This document shows positions 56,515-64,000 of a DNA stretch of 64,000 bases, piece by piece. Below the pieces are notes generated by a model. It saw only the letters and a program-made list of their open reading frames with translations, was not told where the DNA came from and did no database searches. The DNA is from Kribbella qitaiheensis. Its GTDB lineage: Bacteria > Actinomycetota > Actinomycetes > Propionibacteriales > Kribbellaceae. Position 1 is the stretch's first letter; every line of letters begins with the position of its first letter. Both the position numbers and the translations under genes were made by a program. The stretch covers positions 3,224,001 through 3,288,000 of the forward strand of contig NZ_CP043661.1 in assembly GCF_014217565.1 (NCBI RefSeq), given 5' to 3'.

Positions 56515-57791
56515 CACGATGACCTCACCGTCTTTCCCTCCATGAATTCCTTGCGAGCCGGCGTGCTCGCCGGTCCGAACAACAGACTCACGTTCTGGCC
56601 GCCGAACCCGAACGAGTTCGACAGCGCGTACTCCAGGCGCACCTCGCGCGGCTCCTTCCGGACGTGGTCCAGCCCGCAGGCCGGATCCGGGTCGTCGAGG
56701 TTGTACGTCGGTGGCAGCAACCCGGTGTTCACGGCCAGCGCGCTCGCGGCGGCCTCGACCACTCCGGAGGTGCCGAGCATGTGACCGGTCAGGGCCTTGG
56801 TCGAGCTCACAGCGGGCCCGGATCCGTTGAACGCGAGGCCGATCGCGACCGTCTCGGCGACATCGCCGAGCTTCGTACTGGTCCCGTGCGCGTTCACATA
56901 GCCGACCTGCTCCGGTACTACCCGCCCGCTGGCGAAAGCGCGTCGCATACAAGCGGCGGCTCCGGTGCCGTCGGGACGCGGCGCGGTCGGGTGATGCGCA
57001 TCGGCGTTGACGCCGTACCCGGCCACGTCGGCGTACCCCGAGGCGCCGCGCGCGATGGCGTGCTCGGCGCTCTCCAGCACCAGCAGGCCCGCCCCTTCGG
57101 ACAGCACGAAACCGTTCCTGCGCAGGTCGAACGGCCTACTCGCCTGCGTCGGGTCGTCCCAGCCACGGGCCAGTGCGCGGGCGTTGCCGAACGTCTCGGC
57201 GAAGGTCGGGAACAGCGGCGCCTCGCTCGCACCGCAGATCACCACATCCGCTTCACCACAACGGATCAGCCGGACCGCATCGGCGATCGCCTGCGCGCCC
57301 GACGCGCACGCAGTACCGACTGAAGAGGTGTAACCGCGCAGGCCGAACCGGATCGCGACCCGGGCGGCCGGCATGTTCGGCAGGATCCCGGTCAGCAGGT
57401 AGGGACTGACTGACACACGGCCTCGTTCGACGCGGGTGATGACCTGTTGCTCGAGCGTCGCCATCCCGCCGACGCCACCGATGATGATGCCGATCCGTTC
57501 CGGATCGACGTTCTCGCCGACGACCAGCCCGGCGTCCGCGAGTGCGTCCTCGGCAGTGAGCTGGGCGAGGATGACCGTGCGGTCCATCACCTTGCCGTCG
57601 GGGCCGCTCGCGATCGTGCCCGGATCGATCGGCCCCAGGAATCCGGCCAGCTCGACCGAGTTCGCGACCGGGTGATCGGCGGGCGGACGCGAGATCCCCG
57701 ACTTGCCGTGCAGCAACGCGTCGAAGACCGCCGGCACGCCACGTCCGACGGGCGTGAGCAGTCCCATCCCAGTGATCGTCACGGCGGTCAT
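56514..57791 (-). CDS. Beta-ketoacyl-ACP synthase, active type (KS1)
   Basis: This 425-residue KASII/FabF-type ketosynthase has a complete triad: Cys162 in VGTACASGAQAI, His302 in YVNAHGTSTKLGD and His337 in TKALTGHMLGTSG. It would catalyse decarboxylative condensation of an acyl group with malonyl-ACP. Coupled by four bases to the ligase upstream and by one to hmaS downstream. With KS2 and the short KS-like protein it resembles the KS/CLF sets of type II systems such as aryl polyenes, but no dehydratase is visible. Confidence 0.92.
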   Translation of the reverse strand: MTAVTITGMGLLTPVGRGVPAVFDALLHGKSGISRPPADHPVANSVELAGFLGPIDPGTIASGPDGKVMDRTVILAQLTAEDALADAGLVVGENVDPERIGIIIGGVGGMATLEQQVITRVERGRVSVSPYLLTGILPNMPAARVAIRFGLRGYTSSVGTACASGAQAIADAVRLIRCGEADVVICGASEAPLFPTFAETFGNARALARGWDDPTQASRPFDLRRNGFVLSEGAGLLVLESAEHAIARGASGYADVAGYGVNADAHHPTAPRPDGTGAAACMRRAFASGRVVPEQVGYVNAHGTSTKLGDVAETVAIGLAFNGSGPAVSSTKALTGHMLGTSGVVEAAASALAVNTGLLPPTYNLDDPDPACGLDHVRKEPREVRLEYALSNSFGFGGQNVSLLFGPASTPARKEFMEGKTVRSS

Positions 57792-59392
57792 GACGGCACC
57801 CCGGTCAGGCGTTCCTGCCGCAGCGCGACTTTGCGGACCTTGCCGGTCACGGTCACCGGCACGTCGTCCTGGCCGATCACGCTGATCCGCCGGATCGTCG
57901 CCGCGACCTCGTCCCCGACCGCCTGATGTACTTCGGCAGTGCGATCCGCGGCCGGGTCGGCATCCGGGACGAGTTCGAGCAGTACGTCGGTCAGGAAGCG
58001 ACCGTCCTCCTGCGCGATGACGACCGTGCAGTCGAGCACCTCGGGCAACGCCGCCATGATCCGCTCCTCAGACATCGAGGTGTAGAGCTGCGGCCCCTCG
58101 AACCCGGCCACGGCGTCCGGAACCCGGTCCAGGTGGTAGTAGTGCCCGGCCTCGTCGGCGTACGCGAGGTCGCCGGTCAGGAACCAGCCGTTCAGGCGGA
58201 ACTTGTAGGTGTTGACCGAGTCGTTCCAGTACCCCGGCGAGACCGACGGCGACCGGAAGCCGAGCAGTCCGACCTTGCCCAGTGGTACTTCGTTGCCATC
58301 GGCATCGAGCACGGCTGCCTCGGCGAACTGGTACACCTTGCCGATGCACCGGCCGTAGTGGTCGGAGTCGATCGTGTGGGTGATGTGGAACCCGTTGTGG
58401 CCCATCTCGCTGGAGCCGAGCCCGTCGATGAAGTGCGAGCCCTTGACCTTCAACCGGCCCTCGCGCCCGACGGTCTCCCGCGAACCGACCGCGACCAGCT
58501 TGCGGATGTGCGGCTCGTGCGCGCAGTCGCCGGTGTTGAACCACATCCGGACCGAGTCCAGATCGTGCTTGCTCAGGTCCTCCCGGGCCAGCCCGGCCCA
58601 GGTGACCGCGAACCCGTAGACGCCTTCGGGCTTCCAGCTCTCGATGTGCCCCAGCACGGTCGACGCGTCCTGCGATGAGACCAGCAGCATCTCCGCGCGA
58701 TTGCCCAGCACCTGGTTGACCATCAGAACCGTCGCCGTGTGCGGGATCGGCAGCGCATTGAGGATCCTGCCGGTGCCCTGTGCCTGCGGCATCGTGAGCA
58801 GGTGCTTCAGCGCGGCATAGAGCGTCTTGTGAGAGTGCAGAACAGCCTTCGGTACGCCGGTTGTGCCGCTCGTGTGCGTGATCACGACCGGGTCGTCCTG
58901 GTGATGCCGGTAGTGCTCCGGCGCGTCGGCCGGATCCCCGCTGCCGAGCTCCTTCGGCTCCGCCAGGATCGGTGCCTCCTGCAACAACTCCCGGTGCGCC
59001 GCGTCAGCCAGTACGCCGGTGACGCGCAGCCGGCGGATGTACTCCTCGGCGATGGCCGGCGCCATTTTGCCGTTCATCAGCGCCGGGATCGCACCGACGC
59101 GGGTGAGCGCGAGGAAGCTCAGCACCACATCCGCGGCCTCGGTGGCCCAGACCGCGACGACATCCCGGCGGCCGATTCCGTGCGCCCGCAGCCACGCCGT
59201 ACGGGCCTGGACCCGTTCGTCGAGTTCGCCCAGCGTCAAAGGGTGTTCGGCCGGGTAGTGGTCGACGGGCGTGTCGAATGTGAGGCCCGGCCCGTCCAGG
59301 TCGGCGCCGTGGGCGATGACCGTGGCGAGCACGTTGCCCGCGCCGATGGTCGGGTCGGCGGCCAGGGCGGCGCGGCGACTCAGTGTTTTCAT
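57788..59392 (-). CDS. AMP-dependent acyl-CoA/acyl-ACP ligase (ligase 2)
   Basis: This 534-residue ANL enzyme has the P-loop VVITHTSGTTGVPKAVLHSHK, IDGLGSSEMGHNGFHI, GWFLTGDLAYADEAGHYYHLDRVPDA and the terminal catalytic Lys in VPVTVTGKVRKVAL. It resembles fatty-acid/acyl ligases rather than NRPS A domains. Sitting between KS1 and the KS-like protein, it likely loads the acyl starter on an ACP. Four-base overlaps link it to both neighbours. Confidence 0.85.
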   Translation of the reverse strand: MKTLSRRAALAADPTIGAGNVLATVIAHGADLDGPGLTFDTPVDHYPAEHPLTLGELDERVQARTAWLRAHGIGRRDVVAVWATEAADVVLSFLALTRVGAIPALMNGKMAPAIAEEYIRRLRVTGVLADAAHRELLQEAPILAEPKELGSGDPADAPEHYRHHQDDPVVITHTSGTTGVPKAVLHSHKTLYAALKHLLTMPQAQGTGRILNALPIPHTATVLMVNQVLGNRAEMLLVSSQDASTVLGHIESWKPEGVYGFAVTWAGLAREDLSKHDLDSVRMWFNTGDCAHEPHIRKLVAVGSRETVGREGRLKVKGSHFIDGLGSSEMGHNGFHITHTIDSDHYGRCIGKVYQFAEAAVLDADGNEVPLGKVGLLGFRSPSVSPGYWNDSVNTYKFRLNGWFLTGDLAYADEAGHYYHLDRVPDAVAGFEGPQLYTSMSEERIMAALPEVLDCTVVIAQEDGRFLTDVLLELVPDADPAADRTAEVHQAVGDEVAATIRRISVIGQDDVPVTVTGKVRKVALRQERLTGVPS

Positions 59393-59916
59393 GACGGTTC
59401 TCCCCCACTCACCAGCAGGGCGACGGCGGTGTCGCCCTGACTTGCCTGTTCCACGAGCACGACCAGCACCTGGTCGGTGTCACCGTCCGCGATCAGCAGC
59501 GCGGCCTGGTCGAACCCGGCCTGCCTGGCATCGCCTGCCGGGCTGAGGCAGACGACCGGACCGTGCAGCCCCCAGCGGGCCGCGACGTAGCCGGCCACGC
59601 TGTTCGGGACCGACTGGAAGAAGTAGAGCGGTCCGACTCGCTTGCCGTCGGCAACCGCTTGGTGGACCTGCTCGGCGGAGGCCCGGTCGCCGGTCCGGCT
59701 GACCAGGACGATGCCGACCTTTTCTCCTTGTTTCGCGGCGACTTCGCCGTACAGCGACTGCAGGCACCGGTCGGCGACGACCGCCACCAACGGGCTGAAC
59801 GATGACCCGATGAAGCCGGGTAGTGACGGAGGACCTGCCAGCGCGTCGTCACCCGGCTGCGGCCAGTGACTGTCCGTGACCACACGGAGTTCAGGAATTT
59901 CGGCCAGGGGGTTCAT
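59389..59916 (-). CDS. Short ketosynthase-like protein (PF13723-type N-terminal fragment)
   Basis: This 175-residue protein resembles the N-terminal half of a ketosynthase: FIGSSFSPLVAVVADRCLQSLYG, GIVLVSRTGDRASAEQVHQAV and YFFQSVPNSVAGYVAARWGLHGPVVCLSP. The region following would hold the nucleophile, yet the expected Cys/Ser motif is replaced by CLSPAGDARQ; no His motifs exist. Stand-alone PF13723 proteins are found in aryl polyene and related type II-like clusters, where their role is not well known. The ATG at 59916 overlaps the KS2 stop (ATGA). Confidence 0.75.
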   Translation of the reverse strand: MNPLAEIPELRVVTDSHWPQPGDDALAGPPSLPGFIGSSFSPLVAVVADRCLQSLYGEVAAKQGEKVGIVLVSRTGDRASAEQVHQAVADGKRVGPLYFFQSVPNSVAGYVAARWGLHGPVVCLSPAGDARQAGFDQAALLIADGDTDQVLVVLVEQASQGDTAVALLVSGGEPS

Positions 59917-60977
59917 CCAGCACGCACCAGCAAGGCCGTGTTGGCACCGCCGAAGGCGGCATTCAAAGTCAGCCCGTACTGCGCGGTCGCGGGCCGTGGT
60001 GCGTCCAGGATCAGATCCAGCGGGCAGGCCGGGTCCTCCGTGGTGAACCCGGCGTTGACCGGGAGCTTGCCGGCCCGCAACGCCAGCACCGTCATGACCA
60101 GCTCCAGCAGGCCGGACGCCTCCAAGGCGTGGCCGTGCACTGATTTGGTCGAACTGACCGGGACGGCAGTTGGAAACACCGCGCGGATGGCGGCTGCCTC
60201 CGACGCATCGCTGAAGGCGGTCCCGGTGGCATTCGCGTTGATGTAGCCGACCACGTCCGGCGGGAGCTCCGCCTTGCGCAGCGCGGCTTCGATCGCCGCC
60301 GCCAGACCTTGCCCGTCGGGTGCCGGCCGGCAGGGGTGATACGCATCGCCGGCACGCCCCCAGCCGACGATCTCTGCCTGTCCTTCGCCCCTCTGCAGCA
60401 CGACCGCGACCACGCCGTCGCCGAGCAGCAGACCCCTGCGATCCAGGCTGAACGGCCGGACCGTGCTGTCGTCGGAGAGCGCGCGCCCCGCGTCGAACAG
60501 AGCGAACTGGTCTGCCTCGACCAGGTAACCGGCCGCGACGACGATCCGGTCCGCATAGCCGTGACGGATCAGCGCGGCCGCGTCGGCGACCGCCGTACTG
60601 GCCGAGACGCACGCACTGGTGTAGATCTTCGCCGCCCTGGTCGCCAGCCCCCGTACGCCGGCGCGGTCGTGCACCGCGAGGAACAACGGCGTCATCGCGC
60701 GTTCGGCCGGCGTCAGCCCCCCGTCGGCGCAAGCAGTGATGACCGCGTCGAGCATCTCCTCCTCCAGCGACCGGGCATCGAGCGCCGTCGCCGCCCGCGT
60801 CACCCGGCGGTTCGAGGTGTCGAACCGCCGGATCTCCCCGAACGCTGCGGCGCCGGGCAGTGCCGCCGCCAGCTGCGCCTCGGCACCACGGCCGAGCGCG
60901 CTCAGAACCGAGAGGCCGGTGATCGACACCTTGCCGGCTGAGAGGCCGGCTGAGAGGCCGGCGGACAGGTCAGGCAT
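59913..60977 (-). CDS. Ketosynthase-like protein with a replaced catalytic His (KS2, CLF-like)
   Basis: This 354-residue thiolase-fold protein keeps Cys123 (IYTSACVSASTAV) and the second His, His283 (SSTKSVHGHALEASG). The first His motif, normally NAHGTxT, reads YINANATGT, with Asn249 in place of His. It is also shorter than KS1. It may be a chain-length-type partner of KS1, a non-decarboxylating condensing or acyltransferase enzyme, or inactive. The N-terminus has three LSAG repeats (LSAGLSAGLSAG) encoded by 12-base units. It overlaps ACP1 by 8 bases. Confidence 0.82.
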   Translation of the reverse strand: MPDLSAGLSAGLSAGKVSITGLSVLSALGRGAEAQLAAALPGAAAFGEIRRFDTSNRRVTRAATALDARSLEEEMLDAVITACADGGLTPAERAMTPLFLAVHDRAGVRGLATRAAKIYTSACVSASTAVADAAALIRHGYADRIVVAAGYLVEADQFALFDAGRALSDDSTVRPFSLDRRGLLLGDGVVAVVLQRGEGQAEIVGWGRAGDAYHPCRPAPDGQGLAAAIEAALRKAELPPDVVGYINANATGTAFSDASEAAAIRAVFPTAVPVSSTKSVHGHALEASGLLELVMTVLALRAGKLPVNAGFTTEDPACPLDLILDAPRPATAQYGLTLNAAFGGANTALLVRAG

Positions 60978-61287
60978 GGGTCCCCCGGTCCGGCTCCAGC
61001 TCCGGCGCCACGGCCAGGGCAGGCGAAGGCGGCAGGACACCCGCTGCGGACAGGGCCTCGGCGATCACGGCAACGGCGCTGTCGATCGTCTTGATCCGGT
61101 CCAGGTACTCGTCGGCGAGTTCGAGGGCATAGTGCTGCTCGACCTGGTGCACGAGCCAGGCGAGCTCCATCGAGTCGATCCGTTCGAGCTCGCCGGACCG
61201 CTCACCGAGACCGGCCAGCCAGTTGACGATCTCGGCCCGCCCGGGTGCTGTCGTGGGCGAGGTCGGGAGAGGGGCGGGGTTGTTCAT
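60970..61287 (-). CDS. Acyl carrier protein-like (ACP1)
   Basis: This 105-residue protein has the phosphopantetheine site RIDSMELAWLV (Ser39) and the helix-III-like HQVEQHYALELADEYL, but is extended at both ends (a Pro/Thr-rich N-terminus and an Ala/Pro-rich tail). Its start overlaps the ACP2 stop (TGATG) and its end overlaps KS2, so all three are co-translated. It probably carries the growing acyl or an amino acid for the ketosynthases and ligases. Confidence 0.75.
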   Translation of the reverse strand: MNNPAPLPTSPTTAPGRAEIVNWLAGLGERSGELERIDSMELAWLVHQVEQHYALELADEYLDRIKTIDSAVAVIAEALSAAGVLPPSPALAVAPELEPDRGTHA

Positions 61288-61541
61288 CAGACCTGCTGGG
61301 CGACCCGGCCGGCCACCTCGGTGGTGAACTCGCCCACCGTCATCAAGGCCAGCTGCTCGGACTCCTCGTCGGAGAACCGCACCCCGAACTTGTCCTCCAC
61401 CCGGATCGAAAGGTCCGCCAGCGCGAGCGATTCCAGGTCCACCCCCGCCGGGCCGAGCGTGGTCTCGTCGGTCAGCCCCTCGACGTCGTAGTTCATGTCC
61501 TCCAGTTGCGCGATGACGAACTCGCGAACCTCTTCCCTCAT
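61287..61541 (-). CDS. Acyl carrier protein (ACP2)
   Basis: This 84-residue ACP has the pantetheinylation site PAGVDLESLALADLSI (Ser38), in a frame typical of type II carriers. AAGG eight bases before the ATG at 61541 supports the start. It is the first gene of a 14-gene operon running to 47665. Its promoter must lie within or beyond the 5' part of the divergent phosphopantetheinyl transferase gene, which starts only 17 bases away. Confidence 0.88.
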   Translation of the reverse strand: MREEVREFVIAQLEDMNYDVEGLTDETTLGPAGVDLESLALADLSIRVEDKFGVRFSDEESEQLALMTVGEFTTEVAGRVAQQV

Positions 61542-61558
61542 ACCGCTACCTTCTTTCT

Positions 61559-62305
61559 GTGGAAGAACACGGGCAGTCCGATCTGAACCCCGTGCACGTC
61601 TGGGTGTCGGCTGTCGGCCAGGACCACGGTCGGGACCAGCGATCGGCCGCCCACGACCTCCTCCGCACCCTCGCCGCCACCCTTCGCACCCCGAGCGCCG
61701 AAGGCGCGAGTGACGCCGGCGCACACGGCGCGGGTGGCGCCGGGTCCGCCGCAGGCGGTGTGGTGTTGCGTCACGAAGCGTCCGGCCGACCTGTGGTCGA
61801 TGGGCTCTCGGTGAGCCTCAGCCACGCCCGCGGGCTGGTCGCCGTGGCGGCGAGCTTCGCCGGTCCGATCGGCGTCGATGTAGAAAGTCGTCGGGAGTTC
61901 GAGATCGACGGCATGGCTCGCCGTTGGTTCGACCCCGCCGAGGTGACCTGGCTGCACCAGCAGCCCGATCCGCTCGACGCGTTCCTGCGTTTGTGGACCG
62001 CGAAGGAAGCCGTCGGCAAGGCGCTCGGCCGCGGCCTGCGCGGCTCCGGCCTCCGCCGCCGAATGCCACTCGACCCCGGACCCGCCGCCCTGCGACCGGA
62101 GATCGCCCACCTGATGCCGTCGGGTGTCGTCCCTGTCGAGCCCGATCTGGTCGTGCTGCAGTTGCCCGTGCGAGCCGAAGCGGTGCTGGCGGTTGCAGTG
62201 CCGGTGGGGGTTTCCGAGGTTTGGGTGACCGAGCATCACGGTGCGGCCTTGCGCAGTACGGTGACGTCGCGGACCAGCTTCCCGGTCGTTGTCCGCGGCA
62301 ACTGA
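61559..62305 (+). CDS. 4'-Phosphopantetheinyl transferase, Sfp type
   Basis: This 248-residue protein has the Sfp-type motifs PIGVDVESRREF and LRLWTAKEAVGKALGRGL, with an upstream VSLSHARGLVAVA region. It would activate the cluster's ACPs. The GTG at 61559 gives this length; a later GTG at 61592 (VHVWVSAVG) is nearer the usual Sfp start. The 3' end overlaps the converging ligase 3 by 70 bases. Confidence 0.88.
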   Translation: MEEHGQSDLNPVHVWVSAVGQDHGRDQRSAAHDLLRTLAATLRTPSAEGASDAGAHGAGGAGSAAGGVVLRHEASGRPVVDGLSVSLSHARGLVAVAASFAGPIGVDVESRREFEIDGMARRWFDPAEVTWLHQQPDPLDAFLRLWTAKEAVGKALGRGLRGSGLRRRMPLDPGPAALRPEIAHLMPSGVVPVEPDLVVLQLPVRAEAVLAVAVPVGVSEVWVTEHHGAALRSTVTSRTSFPVVVRGN

Positions 62306-63637
62306 TCGAGGATCCGCACACTCCGCGGCCGCTTGTACGACGCCAGCCGCTGAGCCAGTTCCGCCTCGATCCGCGCCACATCACGCCGCTCGCCGAGCTG
62401 CAGGTAAGCCGTGATCGCGCCGTCGAAGACCACCACCGCGGCCTCCACCCCGCGCAGCGTGCCGACGGTGTACTCCACCTCGGTCAGGTCGACCTTCAGC
62501 CCACCGACACTCACCTGCGAGTCCAGCCGACCCAGGATCGAGACCAGCCCGGTCTCCGGATCGACCACGCCCGCGTCCTTGGTCCGCAGCCAGCCGTCGG
62601 CCCACCGCGACGGATCCGACAGCCCCAGGTACGGCGACTCCGGCCGCCGGATCTGCAGTTCACCGTCGACAGCCCGTACTTCGATGCCCGGCGCCGGCTC
62701 GATCGTCGGGCGGTGCCGGCCCGAACAGGTCGGTGCCGATCACCCCGACCTCGGTCATCCCGTACATGTTCCCGAGCGGGACCTGGAACTTCTGCTCGAA
62801 CGCCTTCACGACCGACGACGGCACCAGTTCACCACCGGTCGTCATCCGCTTGAACTGCGGCAGCGCGGGCGGCTCGTTGACCGAGGCCAGCAGACCGATG
62901 TGGAACGGGACGCCGAGCACGGTCGCCGGCGCGGTTCCACTCGCGATCGCCTGCAGGATCGCGTCACCCGTGAGGCGAGCCGGCGGGACCAGCGTGACAC
63001 CGGCATGCAGGCCGTACATCAGCCCACCGACCAGGCCAAGCACGTGCACCATCGAGGGGAGCAGGATGATCCGCTCGCCGCGCTGCGGTACACCGTCGAT
63101 CTGGGTGTAGCGCAGCACCTCCTCGATCAGGTCCTCTGCCGTCCGGCCGATCACCTTCGACGGGCCGGTCGATCCAGAACTCAGCTGCACCACGGCGTGC
63201 GAGGTGTTCGCCGGATGGCCGGAGTAGCTGGCCACCGAGGTGTCGACCTCGACGAACGTGCGCAGGCCCGACTGGACCGGATGTTCGGGCGACACCACGA
63301 CCTGTGGCACCAGCCGCTCGATCGCCCGGCGGACCTCGTAGTCGGTCAGCCGGTGATCGAGCAGGATCGCCTGCCCGCCGGACCGCCAAACCGCCAGCAA
63401 ATGCGTTACGAACGCCATTGACGGCGGTAAACGCAAAGCAGCGGCTCCGCCCGGGCGTAAACCGGAATCGGCCAGCTCTGATTGCCTGTCCCGGACCAGC
63501 CGGCGCAGCATTCCACGATCAATTGGTGTGGGTAGCGAGAAACAGACATCACTGGCGTCACCGGCCAGTAGAACGTCGTCGACCCACTGGGCACCCATAG
63601 TGGTTCCGGGCACCACGACAGTACCGTCCATGGTCAT
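62236..63637 (-). pseudogene. AMP-dependent ligase 3, one frame slip near 62710
   Basis: This is a third ANL-superfamily enzyme: P-loop VVQLSSGSTGPSKVIGRT, YGMTEVGVIG, then, in the adjacent frame, GWLRTKDAGVVDPETG, the hinge ILGRLDSQVSVGGLKVDL and the terminal catalytic Lys in LPRTTTGKLVRDV. Removing one base from GGGCCGG gives 466 residues with all motifs in one frame. The short N-terminus is typical of AMP-ligases acting on ACPs or of type II A-like domains. GGAG seven bases before the ATG at 63637 supports the start. A sequencing error is suspected. Confidence 0.78.
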
Positions 63638-64000
63638 CCGAGCTCCGAAGTTCGCCTTGAACACAAAGGATTCAGAGCACCAGTCCCCCACCAAGGCCTG
63701 GCGATGACGTGACCATACGACACGATCGAGATGTCCCGCTATGGACCGAAAGTGATGACTCCACTACCGTTCGCGTTGATACATATCGGGCTTTTCGTCG
63801 CACCCCCGATTGGGGCTGCCGCTCCATTTCCAAAGCGGCCGAACTCAAGCATTCGCTTCGTTTCCAAACCGGTCAATTTGTGACAACGGGTTAGGAAATA
63901 ACAACGGAAGGGATCCCGCAAAGGGGATCCCTTCCGACCGTCAAGCAAGCATTTTCCGGACTGTTCCAGATTAATCCGGGCGAACTTTTTTTCAAATTCG
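63638..64000. other. Lower-GC intergenic region at the cluster's right end
   Basis: I see no credible gene in these 363 bases. The stretch is visibly richer in A and T than its surroundings. It holds the strong hairpin at 63905-63936 and presumably the promoter of ligase 3, and may mark a transfer boundary or the start of another gene outside the window. Confidence 0.45.
63905..63936. terminator. Strong hairpin (probable intrinsic terminator)
   Basis: A perfect 13-bp inverted repeat (CGGAAGGGATCCC and GGGATCCCTTCCG) encloses a six-base loop. It is the strongest hairpin at the right end and probably ends a gene lying to the right on the minus strand, or one from the left. Confidence 0.75.

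Noticed and set aside
31857..63637. NRPS or modular PKS genes
   Set aside because: All adenylate-forming genes are stand-alone. No condensation, thioesterase or acyltransferase domain was seen in any frame.
63709..63894. 61-codon plus-strand frame at the right end
   Set aside because: No ribosome-binding site, no recognisable motif, and it lies in the lower-GC gap where chance frames are expected.

Overview
The window is high-GC actinomycete DNA. Mycothiol-type enzymes, a SigD/RsdA pair, CIRCE-controlled groES-groEL, a GNAT-TsaE fusion and GuaB3 beside GuaB point to a Propionibacteriales-like organism, Kribbella or a close relative. That assignment is inferred from gene content and codon style, not from a database match.

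The left half (1-30.9 kb) is mostly conserved chromosome. It runs: a partial mycothiol-dependent enzyme; a BAAT-type hydrolase coupled to guaB3; a damaged AAA-ATPase/DUF4276 pair; guaB; rsdA-sigD; groEL and groES under two CIRCE operators; a THUMP-like methyltransferase; a MerR regulator with its own operator; a truncated ECF sigma gene; a secreted subtilase; and a tightly overlapping minus-strand operon (alr, hydrolase, GNAT-tsaE, tsaB, rimI, tsaD, GNAT, hydrolase) for alanine racemisation and tRNA t6A. A HAD/LysR pair diverges from a class V aminotransferase. Then come a META lipoprotein, a decayed gene, nnr, acpS and coaA. A strong bidirectional hairpin and a wrecked MFS gene mark the junction with the right half.

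The right half (31.8-63.7 kb) is a biosynthetic gene cluster with no NRPS or modular PKS. It holds all three steps of a 4-hydroxyphenylglycine pathway (HmaS-, HMO- and HpgT-like) and a free-standing thiotemplate set: two ketosynthases (one lacking a catalytic His), a short KS-like protein, two ACPs, a phosphopantetheinyl transferase and three AMP-dependent ligases. It also carries three tandem circularly permuted ATP-grasp proteins, an orphan pyruvate-dehydrogenase-type E1 alpha/beta pair, a DUF3050 protein, a PhyH dioxygenase, three sibling P450s with an unusual I-helix, an O-methyltransferase, an SDR, a CatB-like acetyltransferase, two SGNH hydrolases, an esterase and two paralogous MFS exporters. 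Fourteen genes from 61.5 down to 47.7 kb form one minus-strand operon with stop/start overlaps at most junctions. The likely logic is that an arylglycine is made, an acyl or short polyketide part is built on the ACPs, ATP-grasp and AMP-ligase enzymes join the parts, and oxygenases and transferases tailor the product. The product itself cannot be read from the sequence. No pathway regulator is visible inside the cluster.

Several genes carry frame breaks. Almost all are single extra bases in G/C-rich stretches next to otherwise intact coding sequence, so sequencing error is a serious possibility. The 31-bp duplication in the DUF4276 gene and the C-terminally short MFS gene look like real decay.
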